Of a stretch of 64,000 bases of DNA, positions 19,128 to 29,130 are shown piece by piece. Source of the stretch: an uncultured Methylophilaceae bacterium (GTDB lineage: Bacteria; Pseudomonadota; Gammaproteobacteria; Burkholderiales; Methylophilaceae); NCBI GenBank assembly GCA_903870165.1, contig CAIQBW010000008.1:1-64000 (forward strand), in the 5' to 3' direction. The position numbers and the translations under genes were made by a program. Under the pieces are notes generated by a model that saw nothing but the letters and a program-made list of their open reading frames with translations, did no database searches and was not told the origin of the DNA. Each line of letters opens with the position of its first letter. The stretch's first letter is position 1.

Positions 19128-20174
19128 TTATCGAATGAAATGAATCACGCTCTCGGGCGTGATTTTTTTTAGGCATTGCATATGCTCATCTGGATTTTTG
19201 AGTGGACAAGTCCTCTCGAAACAAGGGCTACAAGGCAGCCCCAGATATTCGATGTGAGACTTATCGCTCATGGGCGGTGTATGGTGTGGTGTGCTTGAGC
19301 CAAAAATGGCGATGAGGTTTTTATCTAAAGCCGCGGCAACATGCATTAGGCCTGAATCATTGCTAATCACTGTATCGCATAAATCCATTAAGTCTATTGC
19401 TTCACCAAGATTAGTTTTTCCACCCAAATCTAAACAGTGATTTTCTGTGAGTTGGTTTATTTTTTGAGTATAGGGAGTGTCTTTTTCTGAGCCGAAAATC
19501 CAGACTTCGCAGTTTTTTGCTAGGGCGTCTTTTGCAACTTCTGCGAAGTATTCAATCGGCCAACGTTTAGCTTCGCCATATTCAGCCCCTGGGCATAAAC
19601 CAAGCACTTTTTGAACGGGTTTCTTATGGCCAAGTTTGGCTAAGGTTTTTAAAGCATTCTCATTGTTAGCTAAGAGTGTTGGGTTGGGTAAAGTGCTTGG
19701 CAACCTGACATTTTTAGACAAGCCCAATGTCACAAAACGATCGACTGTTCGGGGTAGTTTGTTTTTGTTGAGAGGTCGAATGTCATTAATTAAGCCATAG
19801 CGCATTTCACCTAAAAAACTAGTGCGGCGGGGAATGTTTGCCGCAAAAGGCAAGATGGCAGACTTGAGAGAGTTGGTGAGAATGATGGCTTGCGTATATG
19901 CTGCCTGGCGAAGGCTTTTGCCAAAGCGGATACGATGCCAAAGCGCAAATTCACCGTGTTTGAATGGAAGGGCGATGGCGTTTTTGACTTCGGGCATGCG
20001 CGCTAAAAGCGGTAAGGTCCAAGCGGGGGCTGCAACGTCAATCTGGCAGTTAGGGTGATGTTGTTTGAGTGTGATGAATAAGCTTTGTGCTAACACCATG
20101 TCACCCACCCAGGCGGGTCCTAAAATAAGGATTTTTTCAAAACTGGGGTGAAGAGTAGGGTGAGTTTTTGGCAC
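19128..20174 (-). CDS. waaF: Lipopolysaccharide heptosyltransferase II
   Basis: ILILGPAWVGDMVLAQSLFITLKQ; CPGAEYGEAKRWP; SNDSGLMHVAAALDKNLIAIFGSSTPHHTPP. Confidence 0.95.
   Translation of the reverse strand: MPKTHPTLHPSFEKILILGPAWVGDMVLAQSLFITLKQHHPNCQIDVAAPAWTLPLLARMPEVKNAIALPFKHGEFALWHRIRFGKSLRQAAYTQAIILTNSLKSAILPFAANIPRRTSFLGEMRYGLINDIRPLNKNKLPRTVDRFVTLGLSKNVRLPSTLPNPTLLANNENALKTLAKLGHKKPVQKVLGLCPGAEYGEAKRWPIEYFAEVAKDALAKNCEVWIFGSEKDTPYTQKINQLTENHCLDLGGKTNLGEAIDLMDLCDTVISNDSGLMHVAAALDKNLIAIFGSSTPHHTPPMSDKSHIEYLGLPCSPCFERTCPLKNPDEHMQCLKKITPESVIHFIR
19143..19170 (+). terminator. Rho-independent terminator of the 16.3-19.1 kb operon, embedded in the waaF 3' coding end
   Basis: AATCACGC-tctcgg-GCGTGATT followed by a T run. 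Confidence 0.7.
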
Positions 20175-20197
20175 AGAATGAATAATTACTTAAAAAT

Positions 20198-21661
20198 TTA
20201 TTGCGCCATTTTTTCAATGATCTTACTTGTGCTACGGCCTTGCACCAAGGGGATGAGCTTCACTTGCCCGCCCCATGATTTGACTTCTACGCCCCCCACC
20301 ACTTGATCCTCAGTATAGTCATCACCTTTAACAATCACATCAGGTTTCACTGCGTGGATAAGATTCAGTGGCGTATCTTCATCAAACAAAATGACGGCAT
20401 CAATCGATTCTAATGCTGCCAAAACGCGCGCTCTGTCGTTCTCATGAATGACGGGTCTAGTTGGGCCTTTAAGTGCGCTAACGGATCTATCAGTGTTTAA
20501 GCCAAGGATAAGCTTGTCGCCTGTCTTTCTAGCCGCTTCTAAATAAGTCACATGGCCAGCATGGAGCAAGTCAAAGCATCCATTGGTAAACACGATTTTT
20601 TGTTTAGCGGCGCGCCAAGCCTCTACTTTTAGTTTTAGGCCTGCTAAGTCAGTTATTTTATCGGCTTGTTCGCTGGTGTTTTTAGCGGTGAGTTCGTGAA
20701 GCAACTCATCGAGATGAATAGGCGCTGTGCCGACTTTTCCAACCACGATGCCAGCCGCGGTATTGGCAAGGCTTAATGCATCTTGAGGACTTAGGCCATG
20801 AATTAGGCCTGCCGCTAAAGTGGCAATGACTGTGTCTCCAGCGCCTGATACATCAAACACTTGCTTGGCGGTTGCTGCGATGTGATGTTCGTTGGATTTA
20901 TCAAATAGCGTAATGCCCTCTTCGCCGCGGGTGACCGCTAAAAACTCCAGGCCTAAATCTGCTTTAAGTTTTTTTGCACCGGCTAATAAAGCTTCTGTAT
21001 CGTTCATATTTACGCCGCAGGCTTCTGCTGTTTCTTTCTTGTTTGGCGTGAGCGCTGTTGCGCCTTTGTATTTACTGTAGTCTTGCCCTTTTGGGTCGGC
21101 GAGTACAGGAATGTTCGCTTCTTTACAGGCTTGAATAATAGACTGGCACGCATCATCGCTCAGCACGCCCTTTGCGTAATCCGACAAAATCACGATAGAG
21201 GGTTTGTCGTGAAGGGCGCGTGTGATTAACACATGCAACTCAGCATTTTCTTCCGCGCTAAATTTGGCTTGGCTTTCCTGGTCAATTCGCACGATTTGCT
21301 GATGCGAGCTCATGACGCGTGTTTTAGCAATGGTTGGGCGGGTCGATGATTGAATCACTGCTTCAGATTTAATGCCTAGATGATTAATCAGCGCTAATAG
21401 CGTAGTCGCCTCAGCATCCTCGCCCACGCATCCTGCAATTCGGGTGTTGATGCCTAAATTAGCTAAGTTGGCTGCCACATTTGCTGCGCCGCCTGCGCGG
21501 TCATTTTGTTGTTTGAGTAGCACCACAGGCACAGGCGCTTCAGGTGATATGCGTTGTACATCGCCAATTAAATAGCGGTCTAGCATCAGGTCGCCAATAA
21601 CCAGCACCCATTTATCTGATTCGTTGAATAATTTAACGGTGTTGATGAGGTCTTGGTTCAT
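20198..21661 (-). CDS. hldE: Bifunctional D-glycero-beta-D-manno-heptose-7-phosphate kinase / heptose-1-phosphate adenylyltransferase
   Basis: PfkB kinase domain (GAGDTVIATLAAGL) plus nucleotidyltransferase domain (FTNGCFDLLHAGHVTYLEAAR). Confidence 0.96.
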   Translation of the reverse strand: MNQDLINTVKLFNESDKWVLVIGDLMLDRYLIGDVQRISPEAPVPVVLLKQQNDRAGGAANVAANLANLGINTRIAGCVGEDAEATTLLALINHLGIKSEAVIQSSTRPTIAKTRVMSSHQQIVRIDQESQAKFSAEENAELHVLITRALHDKPSIVILSDYAKGVLSDDACQSIIQACKEANIPVLADPKGQDYSKYKGATALTPNKKETAEACGVNMNDTEALLAGAKKLKADLGLEFLAVTRGEEGITLFDKSNEHHIAATAKQVFDVSGAGDTVIATLAAGLIHGLSPQDALSLANTAAGIVVGKVGTAPIHLDELLHELTAKNTSEQADKITDLAGLKLKVEAWRAAKQKIVFTNGCFDLLHAGHVTYLEAARKTGDKLILGLNTDRSVSALKGPTRPVIHENDRARVLAALESIDAVILFDEDTPLNLIHAVKPDVIVKGDDYTEDQVVGGVEVKSWGGQVKLIPLVQGRSTSKIIEKMAQ

Positions 21662-21703
21662 GGCTTTACTCTAATGTTTTATTCTAATTTTTGTTATTAG
21701 ATT

Positions 21704-22264
21704 TTATTCTGATTCCAGTAGGTCACATAGGCTATGACCCACAAAAATATGCGCTTCTTGCACACGGGCCGTTTCGCTAGATGGCATGATTAAATTGAAT
21801 TTGCAAAGCTCGGTGAGCTTGCCACCTGTGCCGCCAGTTAGCCCAATCGTCGTTGCGCCGAGTTTATTTGCTTCCTCAATGGCGGCCACCACATTCTTAC
21901 TATTGCCTGAGGTGGTAATGCCAATCACTACATCTTCAGGGCGGCAAAGCGCTTCAATTTGGCGTGCAAAAATATAATCGTAGCCATAGTCATTGCCGAC
22001 TGAGGTGATGATGGATGTGTCTGTGGTGAGTGCAATTGCTGCTAAGCCTCGACGCTCTTTTTTGAAGCGACCAACGATTTCTGCGGCAATATGTTGACTA
22101 TCTGCCGCACTGCCGCCGTTACCCATGAGCAAGATTTTACCGCCACGTTTTAAACAGGCTTTGAGCTCTTCAGCAACAAGGCTTATTTGTGGAATTAAAT
22201 CACCCAGCTTGGCAAACATCGCTTGATGTTCTGCGATGGCATTTTGTAAGTTTTCTGATGGCGT
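21704..22264 (-). CDS. gmhA: Phosphoheptose isomerase (SIS domain); ORF opens at 22333, likely start MTPSENLQ
   Basis: LLMGNGGSAADSQHIAAEIVGRFKKERRGLAAIALTTDTSIITSVGNDYGY. Confidence 0.93.
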   Translation of the reverse strand, partial: TPSENLQNAIAEHQAMFAKLGDLIPQISLVAEELKACLKRGGKILLMGNGGSAADSQHIAAEIVGRFKKERRGLAAIALTTDTSIITSVGNDYGYDYIFARQIEALCRPEDVVIGITTSGNSKNVVAAIEEANKLGATTIGLTGGTGGKLTELCKFNLIMPSSETARVQEAHIFVGHSLCDLLESE

Positions 22265-22280
22265 CATGATGTCGATATCG

Positions 22281-23249
22281 TTAGCAATAAGGATCGGCTT
22301 GCAAAAGATAGTTTTGCACGTAGTCGCGCACACCTTCTTCTAGCGTATGGAATTTCTCAGTGTAGCCCGCATCTGCAAGTTTAAGCATTTTTGCCTCTGT
22401 GAAATACTGATACTTGCCGCGCAAGTCTTCTGGCATATCAATGTAGGTAATGTTCGGCGCTTTTCCCATGCTGGTCATCACTGCGCTGGCAAGGTCTTTG
22501 AAAGCGCGGGCTTGGCCAGTGCCGATATTATAAATGCCAGACTCGCAGAGATTATTCACAAAATGCACTACCGCGGCGGCGGCATCTTTGACATACACAA
22601 AATCACGTAATTGCATGCCGTCTTCATAGCCCGCTAAATGGCTTTTGAATAGTTTAACTTTACCGTCAGCTTTGAACTGATTGAAGGTGTGGAAGGACAC
22701 GCTGGCCATGCGCTCCTTGTGGTATTCGTTAGGGCCGTACACATTAAAGAACTTAAAGCCTTGCCACTGTGGGGGGCTATTCTGCGTGCTTTGTTGTAAT
22801 GCCCATTGGTCAAAGTACTGTTTCGAATAGCCATAGCCATTAAGTGGGCGAAGCGTATTAATGTCACAAGCATCATCATAGCCTTGTTCTCCTCCGCCAT
22901 AAGTGGCGGCAGAGCTCGCATATAAAAAAGGCACTTTGTTTTTAGTGCACCAATCCCATAAAAACTGGCTGTAGCGAATATTGTTTTGAACTAATTTATT
23001 GAAATCTCGCTCTGTCGTCGCGCTAATCGCGCCCATGTGGATGATAGCGTCGACTTTAGGTTTGCCTGCTAAAAAGCAAGCAAGCTCGCTTTTGTCTAGA
23101 TAATTTGCATAGCGGCGTTTAACAAGATTTTGCCATTGTTCAGGATGCTGAATATCGTCCACAATCACCAAGTCATCTCGTCCTAAGTTATTGAGATACC
23201 AAGCAATCATGCTTCCTATCATGCCTGCGCCGCCAGTAATTACTATCAT
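22281..23249 (-). CDS. hldD: ADP-L-glycero-D-manno-heptose 6-epimerase
   Basis: MIVITGGAGMIGSMIAWYLN; FFNVYGPNEYHKERMASVSFH. Confidence 0.95.
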   Translation of the reverse strand: MIVITGGAGMIGSMIAWYLNNLGRDDLVIVDDIQHPEQWQNLVKRRYANYLDKSELACFLAGKPKVDAIIHMGAISATTERDFNKLVQNNIRYSQFLWDWCTKNKVPFLYASSAATYGGGEQGYDDACDINTLRPLNGYGYSKQYFDQWALQQSTQNSPPQWQGFKFFNVYGPNEYHKERMASVSFHTFNQFKADGKVKLFKSHLAGYEDGMQLRDFVYVKDAAAAVVHFVNNLCESGIYNIGTGQARAFKDLASAVMTSMGKAPNITYIDMPEDLRGKYQYFTEAKMLKLADAGYTEKFHTLEEGVRDYVQNYLLQADPYC

Positions 23250-23319
23250 CTTTGCTTACCTATTTTGGAGTGCTTTTTTTGCTTAAAACAAACTAATAAC
23301 CACATTATAAACGTTTAGG

Positions 23320-24432
23320 TTAGATATAGGCCTTTTCGCTCAATCCTTGCGCACGTTGCCTGGTGAGCGTTGCTTGTTTTTCAGCCTCTTGCGCGTCCCA
23401 TTCAGTGCTTACCCAGCCATGCAAGTTTTCCATGGCGATATCGCACATGGCATTTATCCATGTATCGCGGCCATTGAGACATGGAATGTAGTGGTATTCG
23501 CCGCCGCCATTGCTTTGAAAAATATGCTTACCTTCCATGGCGATTTCTTCTAGTGTTTCTAAGCAGTCGCTACTAAAGCCAGGACAAATCACATCAATGC
23601 GCTGTGTCTTTGCTTTGCCTAAATCCTCTAGCGTGCTTGCCAAATAAGGCTTGAGCCATTCTTGTTTACCAAAGCGAGATTGAAAAGAAATTTGATATTC
23701 TTCTTTGCTTAAATTCAATGCTTCTGCTAATAAACGGCCTGTTTTCATACACTCACAGTGATAGGGGTCGCCTTTGAGTAAGTGGAACTTTGGCACGCCG
23801 TGGAAACTCATGACGAGCTTGTTTGGTTTTCCGTGCATTGCCCAATGTTCTAAAACGCTATTTGCTAATGCTTGGATATAAGCAGGGTGGTCGTGGTAAT
23901 TACGGATAGTGCGAATCGCCGGAACGTTACGCGTTTTGAGTAAGACTTTCCAAATAGCATCTAACGAAGCAGCAGTGCTACTTGCTGCGTATTGCGGGTA
24001 AAGTGGAAACACTAAAACTTTGTTGCAGTGCTGCGCTTTAAGTCGCTCAATTGCAGAGGCCATACTTGGGTTGCCGTAACTCATCCCAAGCTCAACCACA
24101 TAGGGTGATGCTATGCGTTGGCTTAGAAAGCCAGAAAGTAATTTTTTTTGTTTTTGCGCGTTAACCATTAAAGGTGAGCCTTCGCTGGTCCACACCATGG
24201 CGTATTTTTCGGCTGATTTTTTGGGGCGCACTACCAAAATAATACAATGCAAAATCCAGCACCAAATAAAACGTGGAATTTCGACGATGCGTCTGTCCAT
24301 CAAAAACTGGCCTAAGTATCTTTTAAGTGACTTGGCATCTGGTGCATCTGGCGTACCGAGGTTAGCAAGTAAGATACCGACCTTTGCTTGGTCGCCATGT
24401 TGATAATGAGGTTCTGGTTTGTAATAAGCCAT
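23320..24432 (-). CDS. hemH: Ferrochelatase
   Basis: VGILLANLGTPDAP; FLMDRRIVEIPR; PLYPQYAASSTAA; FSFHG-type motif (MSFHGVPKFH). Confidence 0.97.
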   Translation of the reverse strand: MAYYKPEPHYQHGDQAKVGILLANLGTPDAPDAKSLKRYLGQFLMDRRIVEIPRFIWCWILHCIILVVRPKKSAEKYAMVWTSEGSPLMVNAQKQKKLLSGFLSQRIASPYVVELGMSYGNPSMASAIERLKAQHCNKVLVFPLYPQYAASSTAASLDAIWKVLLKTRNVPAIRTIRNYHDHPAYIQALANSVLEHWAMHGKPNKLVMSFHGVPKFHLLKGDPYHCECMKTGRLLAEALNLSKEEYQISFQSRFGKQEWLKPYLASTLEDLGKAKTQRIDVICPGFSSDCLETLEEIAMEGKHIFQSNGGGEYHYIPCLNGRDTWINAMCDIAMENLHGWVSTEWDAQEAEKQATLTRQRAQGLSEKAYI

Positions 24433-24456
24433 TTTTTGGTCTTTATAAAGTGATCG

Positions 24457-25476
24457 TTAAGTATTTGATAAGGCGTTTGAAAGAAGTTTCGCAGTAATAT
24501 CAACAATTGGAATGACACGTTCGTAAGCCATGCGGGTCGGGCCAATCACGCCAAGTGTGCCGATCACTTGGCCATCCGCTTCGTAAGGCGCGGTTACCAT
24601 GCTGCATTCATCGAGTGGCAAATAGCCGCTTTCGCCGCCAATGAAAATCCTAATGCCTTCAGCGCGCTGGCTGTTATCAAGTAATTGCATGAGCGAAGTG
24701 CGGCGCTCAAATATCTCAAAAAGCTTGCGTAAGGAATTGACGTTGGTGGATAAGTCGTCTACCTGCAACAAATTGCGCTCACCTGAAATCACCACATTGT
24801 CTTTATCTTCATCGAGCACTTTGCCACTTGCATCAAGCGCTGCAGCCATGAGGCGCGTCATATCAGACTGCATTTGTTTCAGTTCTTCATGCAGCTTTTG
24901 CTGCGCTTGCTCAAAAGTAAATCCAGTGTAGTGCTGATTAAAGAAATTAGTGGCTTGAACTAACTCAGCTCCTGAGTATGGCTTCTCAGTGAGAATAATG
25001 CGGTTTTGCACATTACCATCAGTCGTGACGATAATCACCAAAATGCGTTTTTCAGATAATGGCAAAAATTCGAGATGTTTAAACGCAATGCTTTTGCGTT
25101 TTGGAATCATCACCAAGCCAGCAAACTGGGTTAGCTCAGAGAGCATGCCGGCAGCAGATGAAATGAGCTCTTGAGGGTCTGGTGAGCGAAACTCATGTTT
25201 TAGGCGCTGAATTTCTTGACTTTGCATCGGTTGAACCGTGAGCAACGTGTCTACAAAAAAACGATAGCCGCGCTGGGTTGGGATGCGACCAGCCGATGTA
25301 TGGGGGCTTGTGATAAAACCTAAAGACTCCAAGTCCGACATCACATTACGGATGGTCGCTGGGCTTAAATCTAAACCAGAGCACTTTGAAAGTGTGCGCG
25401 AGCCTACAGGTTGTCCATCATTAATGTAATGTTCAACAAGGGTTTTGAGTAGAATTTGCGCGCGTTTATCTAACAT
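24457..25476 (-). CDS. hrcA: Heat-inducible transcription repressor HrcA
   Basis: RAQILLKTLVEHYINDGQPVGSRTLS; SPATIRNVMSDLESLGFITSPHTSAGRIPTQRGYRFFVD. Confidence 0.97.
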   Translation of the reverse strand: MLDKRAQILLKTLVEHYINDGQPVGSRTLSKCSGLDLSPATIRNVMSDLESLGFITSPHTSAGRIPTQRGYRFFVDTLLTVQPMQSQEIQRLKHEFRSPDPQELISSAAGMLSELTQFAGLVMIPKRKSIAFKHLEFLPLSEKRILVIIVTTDGNVQNRIILTEKPYSGAELVQATNFFNQHYTGFTFEQAQQKLHEELKQMQSDMTRLMAAALDASGKVLDEDKDNVVISGERNLLQVDDLSTNVNSLRKLFEIFERRTSLMQLLDNSQRAEGIRIFIGGESGYLPLDECSMVTAPYEADGQVIGTLGVIGPTRMAYERVIPIVDITAKLLSNALSNT

Positions 25477-25585
25477 GCTGGTAGCTGTAATCTGGTCGAA
25501 AAGTGCATGTTTGTATCATAGCAAGCCTACTCTTAATTCAAAAGCTTTTACGCAACACTTCTATGTCTGGCTTGAATATGATTAA

Positions 25586-26458
25586 ATGCAAGTGATGAAA
25601 AAAGCCTTTAAAAATGTCGCCATTATTGGCAAATACAATGCGTCTGAAATGCGCGATAGCATCCTTGCGATGTGTGCGTTTTTGGATTCCGAAAAAATCA
25701 CTGTTTCATTAGAAGCTTCAACTGCTGACCATTGCAACATCAAAGGCTTTGCTACTTTGAGCATGGATGAGATTGGCGCTAATGTGGATTTGGCAGTGGT
25801 GCTTGGCGGTGACGGTACTATGCTCAGTGTCGCTCGTAAGCTTGCGGATAGCCATATTCCGCTGATTGGTGTTAATCAAGGCCGTGTTGGCTTTTTGACC
25901 GATATCAACTCTGCCAACATGCTTGAAGAAATGCGCAAAATTCTTGCTGGTGATTACAGTATTGAAGAGCGTATTTTGCTCAATGCAACGGTGTTTCGTC
26001 ATGGCAAAAAAATTAGCGCTGGGCGTGCGATGAATGATGTTGTGATTAACAAGGCCGGCATGTCGCGTTTGATCGAGCTTGAAGTGAATATCGATGGGCA
26101 ATTTGTTCACAGACAACGTTCTGATGGTCTTATTTTAACTACGCCAACCGGGACCACCGCTTATGCTCTTTCTGCAGGTGGCCCGATTCTGCATCCAACA
26201 TTAGATGCGATTACATTAGTGCCAATTTGTCCGCACACTTTGAGTAACCGTCCAATTGCGATTCGCAGTAATAGCATCGTTGAAATAACCTTAGTGCACT
26301 GTGAAGATGCAGGCATTCACTTGGATGGTCAATTGCAATTAGCCTTGGAAGCGGGAGACAAACTAATCGTTCAGCGCGACGAAAAAACCGTTTCACTCCT
26401 ACATCCACTAGGACATAGTCACTACGATATGCTCAGACAAAAGCTTAATTGGGGCTAA
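25586..26458 (+). CDS. nadK: NAD kinase
   Basis: VVLGGDGTMLSVARK; GVNQGRVGFLTDI; RSDGLILTTPTGTTAYALSAGGPILHP. Confidence 0.97.
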   Translation: MQVMKKAFKNVAIIGKYNASEMRDSILAMCAFLDSEKITVSLEASTADHCNIKGFATLSMDEIGANVDLAVVLGGDGTMLSVARKLADSHIPLIGVNQGRVGFLTDINSANMLEEMRKILAGDYSIEERILLNATVFRHGKKISAGRAMNDVVINKAGMSRLIELEVNIDGQFVHRQRSDGLILTTPTGTTAYALSAGGPILHPTLDAITLVPICPHTLSNRPIAIRSNSIVEITLVHCEDAGIHLDGQLQLALEAGDKLIVQRDEKTVSLLHPLGHSHYDMLRQKLNWG

Positions 26459-26465
26459 TTTAAGC

Positions 26466-28118
26466 ATGTTGCAAACGCTTTCCATTCGAGATTTTGTGAT
26501 TGTTGATACGCTCAATATTGAGTTTTCAACAGGTTTTACAGTGCTCACTGGCGAGACAGGTGCTGGTAAGTCTATCCTCATTGATGCTTTATCTTTAGCC
26601 ATGGGGGCTAGAGGTGAGGGTGGCATTACACGTGCTGGTTGTGAAAAAGCCGAAATTAGTGCGAGTTTTTATATTGCCAAGTTAGCAGGCTTAAAAGCTT
26701 GGATGCAAGAAAACGAAATTCCTAACGATGATGATCAATTGCTTTGCCGTCGAGTGATTTATGCAGATGGTCGTTCACGCGCGTTTATCAATGGTCAGCC
26801 TGCCACCATTCAACAATTAAAAGATGCGGGTGAATTTTTGGTGGATATCTACAGTCAAAACGCTCATCACTCGCTGCTCAAGATCTCCACTCAGCGTGAA
26901 ATTTTTGATGATTATTGCGGTTTAAGTTTGCTTGCGACTGAAACATCATCTGCTTATAAGCAATGGCAAATGCTTAATCAGCGACGTGTTGAGATGGAAC
27001 AAAATGCCAGCAAATATGCTGATGAATTAGCCGAACTTCGAGACAAAGTTCGAGAGTTGTTGCAATTGGGTTTTGCAGTTGATGAATGGGAAGGTTTGCA
27101 GCAAGAACATAGTCGCTTATCGAATGGCGCCAGTTTGCTAGCGGGCTGTGAGCAATGCCGTGAATTGCTATCCGAAGGTGAGATTTCCGCCTTGCGCCAA
27201 TTAAGCTCCGCCCAGTCCAAGTTGCTTGGCTTGCGTGATTTTGATGCTGGCTTGGATGAAGCGTTAGCTACTTTGGAGTCTGCGATTATTCAGTTGGACG
27301 AAACTGACCGCTTTTTAAATCGATATTTGCAGCGCGCTGAATTAGACCCTGAACGATTGGCCGAAGTGGAGGTGCGTATTCAAACCATCCATGCGGTTTC
27401 ACGCAAATATCGTGTGCGACCAGAGGAGCTGGGTGATTTGCTTACGCAATGGCAAGCAAGGGTGACCGAGCTTGAAAGCGTGGAAGCCGATGGCGAACTA
27501 GCCAGACAAGAAACAGCCGCAAAGTTGGCTTATGATGCATACGCTAAAAAGCTAAGTGAAGGTCGTCATCAGAAAGCGCCTGAATTAAGCCAAAAAATTA
27601 CAGGCGAAATGCAACGCTTATCATTAGCAGGTGGACGATTTGAAGTGGCCTTGACATCACAAACCCCAGCAATCACAGGCTTGGAGCAAGTGGAATTTTT
27701 GGTGGCAGGTCATGTGGGTGTGGAAGCAAGGTCGCTCAGTAAAGTAGCCTCTGGTGGCGAGCTTTCTCGTGTAAGTTTGGCCATACGCGTGGTCACTGCT
27801 CAGCAGGGCAGTGTGCCCACCATGATTTTTGATGAGGTGGATGTTGGTATTGGTGGTGGCGTGGCGGAAGTGGTTGGTCAGCTTCTCAAGCAATTGGGTG
27901 TTGGTCGCCAAGTGTTGGTAATTACCCATCTGCCACAAGTCGCATCGCAAGGCGCACAGCATCTTAATGTGAAGAAAATCCAGAGGGACAATGTCACACT
28001 TAGCTCAATTGAGCCTTTGAATGACCATGCGCGAGTTGAAGAGATCGCTCGTATGCTAGGTGGTGTGGCACTGACTGAAACTACACGACAGCACGCCAGA
28101 GAAATGCTAGGCCTGTAA
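26466..28118 (+). CDS. recN: DNA repair protein RecN
   Basis: MLQTLSIRDFVIVDTLNIEFSTGFTVLTGETGAGKSILIDAL; FDEVDVGIGG. Confidence 0.97.
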   Translation: MLQTLSIRDFVIVDTLNIEFSTGFTVLTGETGAGKSILIDALSLAMGARGEGGITRAGCEKAEISASFYIAKLAGLKAWMQENEIPNDDDQLLCRRVIYADGRSRAFINGQPATIQQLKDAGEFLVDIYSQNAHHSLLKISTQREIFDDYCGLSLLATETSSAYKQWQMLNQRRVEMEQNASKYADELAELRDKVRELLQLGFAVDEWEGLQQEHSRLSNGASLLAGCEQCRELLSEGEISALRQLSSAQSKLLGLRDFDAGLDEALATLESAIIQLDETDRFLNRYLQRAELDPERLAEVEVRIQTIHAVSRKYRVRPEELGDLLTQWQARVTELESVEADGELARQETAAKLAYDAYAKKLSEGRHQKAPELSQKITGEMQRLSLAGGRFEVALTSQTPAITGLEQVEFLVAGHVGVEARSLSKVASGGELSRVSLAIRVVTAQQGSVPTMIFDEVDVGIGGGVAEVVGQLLKQLGVGRQVLVITHLPQVASQGAQHLNVKKIQRDNVTLSSIEPLNDHARVEEIARMLGGVALTETTRQHAREMLGL

Positions 28119-28261
28119 TAAAATTATCTTTAAATGCTACTTGAATTACGTCTGGTCAACCCCAACCTTGTAATCAGCGTTTATTTAAATCAGTATGTTC
28201 AAAAATATTGTTATCTAAACTGGCATTATTTAAACCACCTGTTTTTAAAAGAGGAAATAGA

Positions 28262-29080
28262 ATGCGAATAAAATTCTTACTAGGCGCTAGTGTTTTGGCG
28301 CTGGCTTTTAATCTGATAATGCCGACTTATGCGGCAGATCAATTTTCGCTACATGATGTTTATCAAACGGCTGAAACGGGCAATATAGCTAAAGCGCAAG
28401 CCATGATGGAGCAAGTCTTACGTGATCATCCTGGTAGTGCAAAAGCGCATTATGTAGAAGCCCAGTTGCTTGCTAAACAAGGTAAGTTGGCAGCGGCCTC
28501 TGCTGAACTTAGTACCGCTGAACGTCTAAAACCAGGTTTACCAGATGAAAACCCCCAAGCCGTACAATCGCTTAAAGCAGACATTGCTGGGCATGCTGGT
28601 AATGTTAATCATGCATATCCACAAGAAGTACAAAGCGGCTTCGGCGTTGGCTCAATGTTGCTCATTTTAGCTTTAGTCGTATTTATCTTCTTTGTGGGGC
28701 GTGCTATGGGGCGTCGAAACAATCCGGTGGTTTACCCGGCGGGGAACTATAACGGCGGTAATGCGCCATACGGTCAAGCGCCTTATGGTGGCGCTCCTTA
28801 CGGAGGTTCACCTTATGGGGGGGCGCCCATGGGCGGTGGTATGGGTTCCGGCATTATGGGGGGCTTGGCAACAGGTGCTGCGCTAGGCGCTGGAATGGTT
28901 GCGGGCGAAGCGATGATGCATCACTTCACTGATGGTGATGCTAATTCGCACAGCAATGGCATAATCAGTGATGCGAATGCAGGTGATTCTTGGACAGATG
29001 CCAACGATATGGGTGGCAATGATTTTGGCGTGACTGATAGCGGCTCTTGGGATGACGGCGGTGGCGGTGATTGGACTTAA
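28262..29080 (+). CDS. TPR-repeat protein with signal peptide, TM segment and Gly/Tyr-rich C-terminal half (ORF opens at 28208)
   Basis: TPR-like AKAHYVEAQLLAKQGKLAAASAELSTAERLKPG; single TM; PYGQAPYGGAPYGGSPYGGAPMGGGMGSG. Confidence 0.7.
   Translation: MRIKFLLGASVLALAFNLIMPTYAADQFSLHDVYQTAETGNIAKAQAMMEQVLRDHPGSAKAHYVEAQLLAKQGKLAAASAELSTAERLKPGLPDENPQAVQSLKADIAGHAGNVNHAYPQEVQSGFGVGSMLLILALVVFIFFVGRAMGRRNNPVVYPAGNYNGGNAPYGQAPYGGAPYGGSPYGGAPMGGGMGSGIMGGLATGAALGAGMVAGEAMMHHFTDGDANSHSNGIISDANAGDSWTDANDMGGNDFGVTDSGSWDDGGGGDWT
28762..28830 (+). repeat. Short in-frame tandem repeat encoding (A/S)PYG(Q/G)
   Basis: Imperfect 12-15 nt units: gcgccatacggtcaagcgccttatggtggcgctccttacggaggttcaccttatgggggggcgccc. 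Confidence 0.6.
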
Positions 29081-29087
29081 GTTGTAG

Positions 29088-29125
29088 AACAATTAAAAAG
29101 GGGCGTAAGCAACTTTTTAATTGTT
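29088..29125. terminator. AT-rich inverted repeat between the convergent TPR gene and fur; possible bidirectional terminator
   Basis: AACAATTAAAAAG ... CTTTTTAATTGTT, 13-bp arms. Confidence 0.45.
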
Positions 29126-29130
29126 GAGCG

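Noticed and set aside
28762-28830. Possible CRISPR-like short repeat
   Set aside because: In-frame 12-15 nt coding repeats without spacers; protein low-complexity, not CRISPR.
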